A model generated the notes under the pieces. It was not told the DNA's origin. It searched no databases and was given only the letters and a program-made list of their open reading frames with translations. Shown in pieces: positions 6,904-15,186 of a DNA stretch of 21,356 bases. This DNA is from a virus. Each line of letters begins with the position of its first letter. Within the stretch, counting starts at the first letter, position 1. A program made the translations under genes and the position numbers. The stretch covers positions 1 through 21,356 of the IMG/VR virus record IMGVR_UViG_3300028837_000826; one strand, 5' to 3'.

Positions 6904-8007
6904 ATGAATTTACAAGTAAGGGAGTCAGAAAAATTAAAGGGTGAATTTATAGAGCAGACTCAGGAAGAACGAAACAGAGGAGTTCTATCCGGATGGTTGC
7001 CTATCTGGGTAAAAAATGCTTATGATAATTATGCACACATAATGCAAGAGGCAAAGTCTCAACATATGTGTGTGTCTACTTTGCGCAAGGTTAACAGAGG
7101 ACCGGCGATCATTATTGGTTCCGGTCCCTCTCTTGATGAAACAGTTCCTCTGATAGGTGATTGGAAAGGTGCTGTGTTCGCGTCCGGGTCTAATAGTTTG
7201 GTATGTGCGAGATGGGGTCATAAGCCGGAATACATTTGTGTATTCGACGGTGGTGACACTATGTATCAGAAGTTTATGGGTTATGACTGGGAGGGATCAA
7301 CTCTGTTATGCCATCCTTCTATCTCTCCGCTTATTCTCAAAAACTGGATATGGAAAAAAAGATATTATCTCATGGCTCATTTCGGAGTACAATGGTTCGA
7401 TGAAATAATGCCGATTGCTTACGGTGATTACCTACGATTTCCAGGGGATGCCCCTCCGTGTATTACCGTTGGTGTTGCTAACGCAGGCTGTACTGTGAAT
7501 AATGAAATACAACTTGCAAATTATTTGGGGTATGGTCCTTTGTTTCTTATCGGTGTCGACTTCGGATATCCGGAAGGAAAAGAAAGGTTCACCAGGTGGA
7601 TATTGGAAAAAGGAGAATGGAAAAAAGTAGGACCGGAAAAATACCGGGACAGAAAATTACATAAATCAGATAATGGAATTCTGACCACAGAAGAACAGAT
7701 AGAATATAAGAATGCTCTTCTTGCAGTCTACCGGCAAGACAAGCCTCAATTATTTGATTGTAGTAATGGGATTATAACAGAATTGCCAAAATTAGATTTT
7801 AAGGAGGTCGTAGAAACCAATGGAAAAGGATTTGAAGGACAATATAGGACAAGTGACGAAATTGACAGAGTCTGTATCAATTATGCAAATAGGAAAAAAG
7901 AATTACAGGATAAATTCTTTGCCGATAGGAAGAGTTCGGGATCTAATGATAAAGCTAAATGCGCTATTCCAGTTAATACAACAGAAGGCAACCAGGGAAA
8001 ATCTTGA
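6904..8007 (+). CDS. DUF115-family protein (MptE/Maf-like) in the tail module
   Basis: A 367-residue protein with AAGGAG before ATG 6904. Residues 68-79 carry IIIGSGPSLDE, the nucleotide-binding-like 'GxGPSL' motif of DUF115 proteins. Residues about 188-223 carry TVGVANAGCTVNNEIQLANY and then FLIGVDFGYP, the second signature of that family. Known DUF115 members include MptE pterin diphosphokinases and Maf-type enzymes linked to flagellin glycosylation with nonulosonic acids. The actual reaction here cannot be told. It lies between the tail-tube gene and the chaperone genes, so it may act on tail protein or on host surface sugars. Its last 62 codons overlap the next gene in another frame. Confidence 0.75.
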   Translation: MNLQVRESEKLKGEFIEQTQEERNRGVLSGWLPIWVKNAYDNYAHIMQEAKSQHMCVSTLRKVNRGPAIIIGSGPSLDETVPLIGDWKGAVFASGSNSLVCARWGHKPEYICVFDGGDTMYQKFMGYDWEGSTLLCHPSISPLILKNWIWKKRYYLMAHFGVQWFDEIMPIAYGDYLRFPGDAPPCITVGVANAGCTVNNEIQLANYLGYGPLFLIGVDFGYPEGKERFTRWILEKGEWKKVGPEKYRDRKLHKSDNGILTTEEQIEYKNALLAVYRQDKPQLFDCSNGIITELPKLDFKEVVETNGKGFEGQYRTSDEIDRVCINYANRKKELQDKFFADRKSSGSNDKAKCAIPVNTTEGNQGKS

Positions 8008-8320
8008 TTTTGATTCTGACAATTTAGAAGGGATGATTTTATTATTCAGTGATATTTTATTTCCTGGAATCACAGATATAATTAATTTAATTTTCAAAGT
8101 AAGAAATGATGATTTCAAAGAGTTTACTCAAGAGTTTGTCGAAGACAATTTCGGAATTCTTGAAATAAAAAATTTGTGTATGTTATTGGTTGAACAAAAT
8201 CAGTTGAGTAATTTGCTCCCTTTTTTTCGAGACTCTTTCCGGACTGTTTTCAAGAGTGCGATGTCAAGGAAAGTGAAGGAAGTGATAACAACCGCAAAGC
8301 AGGAGAGGAAGAAAGCCTAA
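7820..8320 (+). CDS. Tail assembly chaperone, upstream part (G-like)
   Basis: A 166-residue protein with GGAGG at 7803-7807, 12 nt before ATG 7820. It starts inside the DUF115 gene and overlaps it by 187 nt in another frame. It is helical and hydrophobic, with a beta segment early (MQIGKKNYRINSLPIGRVRD), then helices (LEGMILLFSDILFPG) and a basic end (TTAKQERKKA). Size, position directly before the tape measure, and the slippery T7 run at 8221-8227 match the first of the two tail chaperones of siphophages (lambda gpG type), which coat the tape-measure protein during assembly. Confidence 0.75.
   Translation: MEKDLKDNIGQVTKLTESVSIMQIGKKNYRINSLPIGRVRDLMIKLNALFQLIQQKATRENLDFDSDNLEGMILLFSDILFPGITDIINLIFKVRNDDFKEFTQEFVEDNFGILEIKNLCMLLVEQNQLSNLLPFFRDSFRTVFKSAMSRKVKEVITTAKQERKKA
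8218..8257 (+). other. Predicted -1 programmed ribosomal frameshift site
   Basis: The heptamer T TTT TTT (8221-8227) is in the correct zero frame (codons 8222-8224 and 8225-8227), with an overlapping C CCT TTT (8218-8224) that would give the same shift. Four nt downstream a 6-bp stem begins (ACTCTT 8232-8237; AAGAGT 8252-8257), a possible stimulator. A -1 slip joins the upstream chaperone to the frame that ends at 8577. Confidence 0.6.
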
Positions 8321-8346
8321 CAGTAAAAGAAATTTATCATCTTTTC

Positions 8347-8577
8347 ATGCAGGTGTATCCTTCATATACGATCTCTAAGATTGAGAAGGAATTAACCTGG
8401 AAAGATATTAAAGAAATGATGAGTTGTTGGGAGGATGAAAAAACTTCCTTTCTGCTTAGACAAAGAATGGATTTGTTTTTCCGAAAGGTGCATGGATTGA
8501 CGGTAGAAAAAAAAGTAAATGAAAAAATAAAAGATGAAATGTTAATGAATAATCTTTTTCAAATGGGGTTGCTATAA
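8347..8577 (+). CDS. Tail assembly chaperone, frameshift-expressed part (T-like)
   Basis: The 76 residues after ATG 8347 are listed, but this ATG has no ribosome site and the same frame is open from 8212. The residues just before the ATG (EEESLTVKEIYHLF) look like genuine protein and run smoothly into the next helix (SKIEKELTWKDIKEMMSCWE). The likely product is a fusion made by -1 frameshifting at 8221-8227: 136 residues from the upstream frame plus 116 from this one, about 252 in total. In lambda, the equivalent gpGT recruits the tail tube to the tape measure. The tape-measure gene starts immediately after the stop. Confidence 0.65.
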   Translation: MQVYPSYTISKIEKELTWKDIKEMMSCWEDEKTSFLLRQRMDLFFRKVHGLTVEKKVNEKIKDEMLMNNLFQMGLL

Positions 8578-11532
8578 GTGGGATTAGTAGGAAATCTTGT
8601 TGCGAGATTAAAGCTAGATAAAACGCATTATTCGTCCGGGTTAAAAACAGCAGACACAGAAGCTAGAGGTTTTTCTTCGTCTGGATCAAAAGCCTTTGGT
8701 GCTTTCAAAGTCGCCGCTGTTGCTGCTTTTGCTGCGGTTTCTGCTGCGGTAATAAAATCTGTTAAAGACGCAGCAGAATATGAAAACACTCTAGCGAATA
8801 TCTCTACTATGGTAGCTCTGGACGTTGTTCCTACCATGGCAATTTTTAACGATGCGCTTCTTGAGCAATCAAAATTATTAGGTGAAGATACTCAGTCTCT
8901 CGGGAAAGGGTTATACGATATACTTTCGGCGGGTATAACAGATACAGCTGATGCTCTCCATGTCTTGGAAACATCTGCAATAGCAGCAAAAGCAGGCATA
9001 ACAGATACAGGAGTAGCAGCTGATGCCTTGACCACAATTATTAATGCTTACGGGATGGAAGCCGGGGATGCTATGTCCGTAAGTGATCTGTTATTTACGG
9101 TGGTTCAGAGAGGAAAAACTACATTCAATCAATTAGCACCTGCGATTGGGAGAGTTGCAACTATTGCCTCACAAGCTGGGGTGGATATAGAAGAAATGGG
9201 AGCGGCATTATCCATAATGACTCGGAACGGAATAAGTACCGATGAGTCAGTGACAGCCCTTAGAGCAACGATAATGGGGTTCTTAAAACCGTCTGAGGAA
9301 TTGGCAGCAACTTTCGGAGAAAATGCAATACAGACCAGAGGGTTCACTGAAGTCATGAAAGAATTAGGTGAACTTCCTCCTGATATGATAGCAAAGTTGT
9401 TCCCGAACGTACGAGGAATGTTAGGTGTAATTACAGCAGCCAAAGAAATGACTACTGAGACACAGTACTTCATTGATACATTATCGGGTGGGACTCCTAC
9501 CATGGATGCCTTTGCAAAACAAACTGACACGTTCAATTTCAAGTGGGGACAGTTTACACAAACCATCAAGGCAGTAGGTATTGAAGCAGGACAAAAAGTT
9601 TTACCTGGGTTAACTGATGTCATAGAAGCTCTTACAGAGGTTGCAAATGATAACGCAGAAACTTTTCAGAATGTTGGTACAGCGATATCGGAAGTCTTAC
9701 GATTCGCTGGTAATTTAATAAAAACATTATCGGATTTAGGAGCAGAAGCAGAAAATACTGGGAAAAAATTTAATTTTTTTGACTCCTTAATGAAATTAGG
9801 CGGTACTGGTTTTCGTATTTTAGGATCGGTCATTGATGTGATGAAAGGAGTTTCGGACGAATTAGAAGAAAATGCAACAGCTCATCTTGATGCTGCTGAC
9901 GCAGCAAAAGCACAACGAGATGAATTGAATACACTTCTTACGCGATATGAAGAATTAAGAAAAAATGTTAAAAATCTCTCTAAAGAAGAAATTAGCGAAA
10001 TAGTAAATATTGGCAGAAAAATTAAAGAATACAAAGGGTTGGTTAGATATACTGATGGTTATACGGGAACTTTAGTTCTGAATACAAAAGCGATAGCGGA
10101 TCATAATAAAGAACTGGCAAAAACGGAATACGCTGAAATATTGAAGCAGATGGACAAAACAAAGCAAGGAACGAAAGAATTTACAGAGTTAAAAAAACGT
10201 GCAACTGAAATACAGAAGCAATATAACGTTTTAAATCGGAGTAGTGAAGATCTCGAGATAGAAGCTGCTGATGCTGCTAAAAAAGCCGCGGAGGAAAAGA
10301 AGAAAGCAAAAGAAGAAGAACTTAAAGTATTAGAAGAAATCAATAAAAGAAAATTAGAGGAAGAGAAAAGATTAGCAGAGAAAAATGCTGAAATACAAGA
10401 GGAGTTTCGGAGGGAACAACTAAGTATAAGAGAAAAAGAAATTGAAGATATTGAAAAACAGAAAGAAATATATATTGCTGCTGGTGTTGATAGGGTAGAA
10501 GCAGAGAGACAAGCGCAAGAACAAATTAAGGAAATTATTGACCAGTATCCAACTGATATTGAAATAGCTTATAATGAAGCGCAAGAAAAAAGAAAAGAAG
10601 CGCAAGAAAAAAGAAAAGAAGAAATAGAACGTCAAATAGAACTTGAACGAAAAAAAACTGACGCATTACTTGAATTGTATGGAACTGATGAAGAACGGTT
10701 TATGGAATCCATAAATAGAAAAGCAGAAGAGTATTCTCGATTACTTGAAGAGGATTTCGATGCAACAAAGTGGATCACAGATCAAAAAGAAGAATACATA
10801 AGAGGAAAAGTAGAGGAAAGTAGAAACTTAAAAGAAAAAGCGGCTAAAATCGTAGCAAAGGCAAACGAAGCGGCTGCAAAAAAAACAAAAGAAGCTTGGA
10901 AGAAAGCATATGATACTATTAAGGCAACAATTAATATTGCGATTAGTTCTATCACAGGTACTGTTGGGGCATATTATGACATGCAAGAAGCAGAGATTGA
11001 TGCTAATGTAAAAGATCAAAAAAAAGCCGAAAAGGAAAAGGCTAAATTAGCTAGGGACCAATTCAACTTCAATAAGATTGCAACTGTAGTTCAAATCGGT
11101 ATCTCTACGATAGAAGCTGCAATGAAAACATATGCAATGCTTGGATGGCCGTTTGGAATAGCAGGTGCTGCAATAGTAGGAAGTTTGGGGGCAGCACAGG
11201 CCGGAATGGTTTTGGCTACGAAACCTCCACCTTTGCCTTCTTTTAATCGCGGTGGTAAAGTTGAGGGAATGGCCGGAATTGACAATAATATTGCGAGAGT
11301 AAGTAACGGTGAATTTATTGTTAATTCCAGCGATGCACAAAAAAACATGGATGTATTAGAGGATATTAATTCAGGGGGGTCCGGAGTATCAGTTACTCTT
11401 GCTCCTACTACAATTAATATAATGACACCGGATGAACGAATAATAGGAACTGCCGATCTTGAGTACATTAAAGAGCAATCAAGGTTGGGTGGTATTATTA
11501 TCCATCCCAGGGCAATAAAGGCAATCGTATGA
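8578..11532 (+). CDS. Tail tape measure protein
   Basis: A 984-residue protein starting at GTG 8578, directly after the chaperone stop. An Ala-rich hydrophobic segment lies at residues 44-59. Residues about 65-290 (EYENTLANISTMVALD, then LSAGITDTADALHVLETSAI) match the PhageMin_Tail/TP901 core of tape measures. A long charged helix with coiled-coil character runs from about 554 to 775. A second hydrophobic segment is at about 847-880 (WPFGIAGAAIVGSLGAA). The end has FNRGGKVEGMAG and GEFIVNSSDAQK, usual at tape-measure C-termini. The protein fixes tail length; at about 0.15 nm per residue this predicts a tail near 150 nm (inference). Confidence 0.9.
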   Translation: MGLVGNLVARLKLDKTHYSSGLKTADTEARGFSSSGSKAFGAFKVAAVAAFAAVSAAVIKSVKDAAEYENTLANISTMVALDVVPTMAIFNDALLEQSKLLGEDTQSLGKGLYDILSAGITDTADALHVLETSAIAAKAGITDTGVAADALTTIINAYGMEAGDAMSVSDLLFTVVQRGKTTFNQLAPAIGRVATIASQAGVDIEEMGAALSIMTRNGISTDESVTALRATIMGFLKPSEELAATFGENAIQTRGFTEVMKELGELPPDMIAKLFPNVRGMLGVITAAKEMTTETQYFIDTLSGGTPTMDAFAKQTDTFNFKWGQFTQTIKAVGIEAGQKVLPGLTDVIEALTEVANDNAETFQNVGTAISEVLRFAGNLIKTLSDLGAEAENTGKKFNFFDSLMKLGGTGFRILGSVIDVMKGVSDELEENATAHLDAADAAKAQRDELNTLLTRYEELRKNVKNLSKEEISEIVNIGRKIKEYKGLVRYTDGYTGTLVLNTKAIADHNKELAKTEYAEILKQMDKTKQGTKEFTELKKRATEIQKQYNVLNRSSEDLEIEAADAAKKAAEEKKKAKEEELKVLEEINKRKLEEEKRLAEKNAEIQEEFRREQLSIREKEIEDIEKQKEIYIAAGVDRVEAERQAQEQIKEIIDQYPTDIEIAYNEAQEKRKEAQEKRKEEIERQIELERKKTDALLELYGTDEERFMESINRKAEEYSRLLEEDFDATKWITDQKEEYIRGKVEESRNLKEKAAKIVAKANEAAAKKTKEAWKKAYDTIKATINIAISSITGTVGAYYDMQEAEIDANVKDQKKAEKEKAKLARDQFNFNKIATVVQIGISTIEAAMKTYAMLGWPFGIAGAAIVGSLGAAQAGMVLATKPPPLPSFNRGGKVEGMAGIDNNIARVSNGEFIVNSSDAQKNMDVLEDINSGGSGVSVTLAPTTINIMTPDERIIGTADLEYIKEQSRLGGIIIHPRAIKAIV
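10576..10620 (+). repeat. 21-bp tandem duplication inside tape measure
   Basis: Two perfect 21-bp copies (10576-10596 and 10597-10617), followed by the first three bases of a third, encode EAQEKRK twice within the charged helix. The unit is a multiple of 3 and so keeps the frame. Each unit adds or removes seven residues, or two helix turns. Confidence 0.8.
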
Positions 11533-12665
11533 GTTTAATACATTACAAATATTTAAACGAAGTGGATCAGGGAAGTATAGTATATTATTCAAGTCAACTT
11601 GCCGGTCTGCCTGCTACAAATATTCAGAATTCAATTAAGTCAAAAGTGTGGAGAACAAAGTCAGATTTTATAATGACTGAGTATAACCGGGAATTCCCAT
11701 TTCTAAACACTGCAACCGGAGCGGTTTTAAATTATTCGATTCCTTCCGGGACTTATACGGGGTCAGGATTAGCAACAGTCATTCAAACAGGGTTAAATAG
11801 CGTAGGGTCGTATTCAGATCATTATGCTGTATATAATTCTGCAACTCAAAAGTTTAGATTTTACCGGGATGCAACCTCAACCGGAGTTTTCCAGTTAAAG
11901 TTTAATGATGCGACGTATAAAAATAATACTGTGGCTATAATTGCGGGTTTTGAACATGCCACAGATTATACCGGATCTTTTTCTTATACATCCACTTCTA
12001 CAAAAGGAAATGAGCATGAATTAATTGTGTCGTTCACCTCTACGCAATCGGTGAATACTTTTATTTTAGATAATCATAATTTTAATACGGGGACTGTTAT
12101 TAGATTGAGAGGTACCAGGGAAACATCTACTATTTTTTCCGGTGGGTGGAACGATACGGCATCTATCGGGTTAAGTTCAACGATTACATATAATTCAAGT
12201 ATTATTTCACTTGAGTTCACGGCTACGTCTATAAAGCATATGCAATTGTATTGGTATGATAGATCACAGAGGTATTCAGAGATAGGAAGAATATTTGCCG
12301 GAACATATTTTGAACCGGAACATGCAGTATCAAATGATATTACTTATCGTAAGAAAAAAATAGATAGAAGAACAAATCAAAAATTGTCTTATTCTGGTGT
12401 AACCTGGATTGATAGGAGAAGCAGTATTTTTGAATATCAAATTGGAATAGATCCGCTTGATCCATATTATAATCCGACTACAAAAACTAATTATGAAAAC
12501 ATGTTTGATTATGTTGGTACACATACACCTTTTTGGATAAGCCTTGATACTTCCCTGAACAGTCAGACAATATATGGATTATTGACAAAAGACACTAAGT
12601 ATGATAGAGTTAAGAATACTCCGGTAATTGAACCAGGAGTAATTACTTTCAGGGAGCAAAAGTGA
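11529..12665 (+). CDS. Distal tail / minor tail protein
   Basis: A 378-residue protein whose ATG overlaps the tape-measure stop in an ATGA junction. It is beta-rich throughout. Residues about 55-130 hold NYSIPSGTYTGSGLATVIQ followed by FRFYRDATS, a pattern (strand, 'P-x-G-x-Y-T', helix, strands) I associate with an inserted domain in phage virion proteins. The C-terminal third (DRRSSIFEYQIGIDPLDP, then YVGTHTPFWISLD) resembles tail-tip proteins that follow the tape measure. It would form the distal end of the tail tube or the hub ring. Exact homology to Dit proteins was not established. Confidence 0.6.
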   Translation: MSLIHYKYLNEVDQGSIVYYSSQLAGLPATNIQNSIKSKVWRTKSDFIMTEYNREFPFLNTATGAVLNYSIPSGTYTGSGLATVIQTGLNSVGSYSDHYAVYNSATQKFRFYRDATSTGVFQLKFNDATYKNNTVAIIAGFEHATDYTGSFSYTSTSTKGNEHELIVSFTSTQSVNTFILDNHNFNTGTVIRLRGTRETSTIFSGGWNDTASIGLSSTITYNSSIISLEFTATSIKHMQLYWYDRSQRYSEIGRIFAGTYFEPEHAVSNDITYRKKKIDRRTNQKLSYSGVTWIDRRSSIFEYQIGIDPLDPYYNPTTKTNYENMFDYVGTHTPFWISLDTSLNSQTIYGLLTKDTKYDRVKNTPVIEPGVITFREQK

Positions 12666-14557
12666 GTATAACTACATATGAGGAATTAATAATTACTCCA
12701 AACGCTAATAAAATTGCTCTGTTTGAAACACAACCTTCTGAGATAATTACTAACTGGGTTAATCATGCCGGGGATATATATTATGCAGTAATAGGAAATA
12801 TCCATGTATTAAGTTTTGAAGAAGACGGTACAGAATTAACGGAAGTGAGTACACTTGCTGAGGTAAGTGCCGGGGAATGGTTTTACGACGATTCGACCGG
12901 AAGGATATATATTGAGGTAACAGATTCCGGGACACCATATCAACATGATATGGTTGGAAATTATAAAATGTATTTTTGTAATGGAACAGGGGTTATTTTT
13001 AACGATAGATATTATGAACCTATGTTAATATCTATTCCGAAGATAAGCCAAGTCAAAGAAGATTCGTATTGGGGTGTTACGATATCTTCTCAGGGTTCAG
13101 TAAGTATTGCAAATGACAATGGATATTTTGATACCATATATGAGACATATGCTTGGAACAATAAACCGGCTAAAGTTCTGTGGGGCGGTGAAGATTTACC
13201 ATATTCTGAATACAAGACAATGTTTAATGGAATAATTTTTGATAAAAAATATAGTACTAATATGTTTGAGATTGCATGTGTCGACAAAAAGGAACAGTGG
13301 GACACAAATATTCCTCTGAATTCTTACAATCAGACAGACTACCCGAATCTTGAAGATGAAGACGTTGGAAAAGCTATTCCCTGGACATGGGGAATAGTGA
13401 CAAACCAGCCAGTCATATGTGTTACTCGCGTATTAGGAACAGCTACGAGTTTGCATACATTTAAGATAGCCGATACTTCTCTTGGGAGTATTATTTCGAT
13501 AGACCAGGTACGGGTAAAGGGCGTAAATGTTTCTCATTTATCAGGATCAATAGTTGATGCAAGTTTCAAGCTGGCTACATCTACATATAGTCCGGGGGAT
13601 GAAGTAACAGTAGATTTCCATGGATATGCTTCAGGGACTATTATTGAAAACCCGGTAATCATTACAAGAAAGATAGGTGAGCAAATAGGAGAAACTTACA
13701 CCTCAACTATTTGGAATCAGACTGCTATGAGTGCCGCTGTAATCGAGGCAAATGAATTTCCTGTAGGAGTGAGTGTTTTTGAGTTCACTAAGGCAATAGA
13801 TGTTGTTTCGGATTTGATGAAAAGTTGTCTCGGTAATTTCTATAACGATAATGATGGATTGTATTCTGTCTCAATATGGAGCCCCGACATAGAAGACGAT
13901 ATGTCAGAGGTCAATGAGATTGATATACTGGAAGGATCATTAAAAGCAGTTTCAAAAAATGATGATATTAGAAAAACTATATCTATCGGCTGGATGAAAA
14001 ACTGGGCTAATAATTCTTATGCATATACGCAAAATAGTAATGATGTCACAGAAAGATTGTATGGAATAACGAAATCAATAACTATTCCGACTCTGCTATC
14101 AACTATTGCAGGAGTTAATATTTACTTGGAGCGAGTTGCCCTGTTGCACAAAAATGCTACCATCAATATAAATTTCACGACAAAATTACAATTGTCGTTA
14201 AAAAATGTTGGTGATAGAATTATTGTGTCATTCAAACGGTTGTCTACAGATGATAATGTGTCTTGGCTTGACTATAAAATTATGGAAATAAAAGGGATAG
14301 ATAAAAATTTTATCAATAATACGGTAAAAGTTTTGTGTGATGATCTTAAAGGGATCGGAAGTGAGGTAGGAAACTGGACATCCGATACACCAGAATTCCC
14401 TCTTTCAATGGGGGGGGGATCTGCTACCCCATGGGATGCTTCATGGAGTTTAGAAAAGAAAATATACGCCAAGAACTTTTTCGGATACTGGACGGATGAT
14501 GATGGATTTATTGATTCAACAGATCCCGAAAGCTGGAAAGCGTCGATTTGGTGGTAA
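12662..14557 (+). CDS. Tail tip hub / tail-associated protein
   Basis: A 631-residue protein starting at GTG 12662 in a GTGA overlap with the previous gene. The N-terminal 130 residues form a beta-rich domain. Residues about 165-250 include NKPAKVLWGGEDLPYSEYK and DVGKAIPWTWG, a pattern found in large tail-tip or baseplate-hub proteins of siphophages. Residues about 330-560 look like a hub or receptor-facing region. No peptidase motif could be picked out. A run of nine G (14410-14418) near the 3' end encodes the glycines in SMGGGSATP. It should make up the tail-tip complex together with the previous gene's product. Confidence 0.65.
   Translation: MSITTYEELIITPNANKIALFETQPSEIITNWVNHAGDIYYAVIGNIHVLSFEEDGTELTEVSTLAEVSAGEWFYDDSTGRIYIEVTDSGTPYQHDMVGNYKMYFCNGTGVIFNDRYYEPMLISIPKISQVKEDSYWGVTISSQGSVSIANDNGYFDTIYETYAWNNKPAKVLWGGEDLPYSEYKTMFNGIIFDKKYSTNMFEIACVDKKEQWDTNIPLNSYNQTDYPNLEDEDVGKAIPWTWGIVTNQPVICVTRVLGTATSLHTFKIADTSLGSIISIDQVRVKGVNVSHLSGSIVDASFKLATSTYSPGDEVTVDFHGYASGTIIENPVIITRKIGEQIGETYTSTIWNQTAMSAAVIEANEFPVGVSVFEFTKAIDVVSDLMKSCLGNFYNDNDGLYSVSIWSPDIEDDMSEVNEIDILEGSLKAVSKNDDIRKTISIGWMKNWANNSYAYTQNSNDVTERLYGITKSITIPTLLSTIAGVNIYLERVALLHKNATININFTTKLQLSLKNVGDRIIVSFKRLSTDDNVSWLDYKIMEIKGIDKNFINNTVKVLCDDLKGIGSEVGNWTSDTPEFPLSMGGGSATPWDASWSLEKKIYAKNFFGYWTDDDGFIDSTDPESWKASIWW
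14410..14418 (+). repeat. Poly-G tract (G9) in the tail-tip gene
   Basis: Nine consecutive G in an AT-rich coding region, starting at the G of an ATG codon. Gain or loss of one G would replace the last 46 codons of the tail-tip gene. Such tracts slip readily during replication. Confidence 0.7.
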
Positions 14558-14566
14558 GGAGGTTAT

Positions 14567-14728
14567 ATGGCCCTAAAAGTTAAAGTATTCAATCATACTT
14601 GTGAGTGTGATATAATGGAAAATAAAATTAATGAATTTCTAACTGAGAAAGGAGTAGAGCAAGTAACGAATATTGCTTGTTCAGATATTCGGGGAGGAAT
14701 GCATGTCATTATAATATATAGAGACTAA
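14567..14728 (+). CDS. Small Cse60-like protein
   Basis: A 53-residue protein with AAGGAGG 4 nt before ATG 14567. The pattern LKVKVFNHTCECDIMENKIN, then a helix (INEFLTEKGVEQV), a strand and the ending HVIIIYRD follows the small Cse60/DUF2758 family ('KVKxF, EKxINxFL, I-I-Y-R'), named after a Bacillus sporulation-associated protein of about this size whose role is unknown to me. Two extra cysteines (C12, C14) and C38 are present. It lies between the tail-tip gene and the cupin gene. A sporulation role is not implied; a small structural or regulatory protein is equally possible. Confidence 0.6.
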   Translation: MALKVKVFNHTCECDIMENKINEFLTEKGVEQVTNIACSDIRGGMHVIIIYRD

Positions 14729-14739
14729 AGGAGTAAAGA

Positions 14740-15183
14740 ATGGAAAATGATTTAAAGGGGAAAAAAGTTGATATCCCGGATATGGTAACAGTAGATAGGC
14801 CGTGGGGATATTATACGATGTTTGCGGAGAATATGCCGTGTACTGCAAAAGTATTGCATATTAATAGACATGAAATGCTATCTTTACAGTATCATCGTAT
14901 GAGAGCGCAGGTATATTATTTACTGGATGAGTTTGATATTTATTTAAGTGATCGTCCGGTACCGAAAGAGATTGACGGTGATTTAAATTTATTGCAGGGA
15001 TTTGTCTTAAAGCACGTATTCAAAAAAAGTTATAAACGAGGTGAGGTAATATATATACCTCAATTTGTAATACATAGACCTACTTATATTGGGATGCAAG
15101 AAATAGGATGTATCGTTGACATGGCTTTCGGACATAATAAAGAAACAGACATAGTAAGAATCGAAGATAAATATGGGAGGTAA
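14740..15183 (+). CDS. Stand-alone type II mannose-6-phosphate-isomerase-like cupin
   Basis: A 147-residue protein with AAAGGAG before ATG 14740. It is a single cupin domain with the features of the C-terminal isomerase domain of bifunctional PMI/GMP enzymes: RPWGYYTMF (20-28), LSLQYHRMR (47-55), YIPQFVIHRP (105-114) and the terminal IVRIEDKYGR. Q50, H52 and H112 fit metal ligands. The family's usual Glu in 'R-x-E-x-W' is Gln here (Q57), and the following Trp is Tyr, so activity may be altered. PMI interconverts mannose-6-phosphate and fructose-6-phosphate. Placement among fibre genes suggests work on surface sugars or a sugar-binding structural role. Confidence 0.8.
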   Translation: MENDLKGKKVDIPDMVTVDRPWGYYTMFAENMPCTAKVLHINRHEMLSLQYHRMRAQVYYLLDEFDIYLSDRPVPKEIDGDLNLLQGFVLKHVFKKSYKRGEVIYIPQFVIHRPTYIGMQEIGCIVDMAFGHNKETDIVRIEDKYGR

Positions 15184-15186
15184 GAG

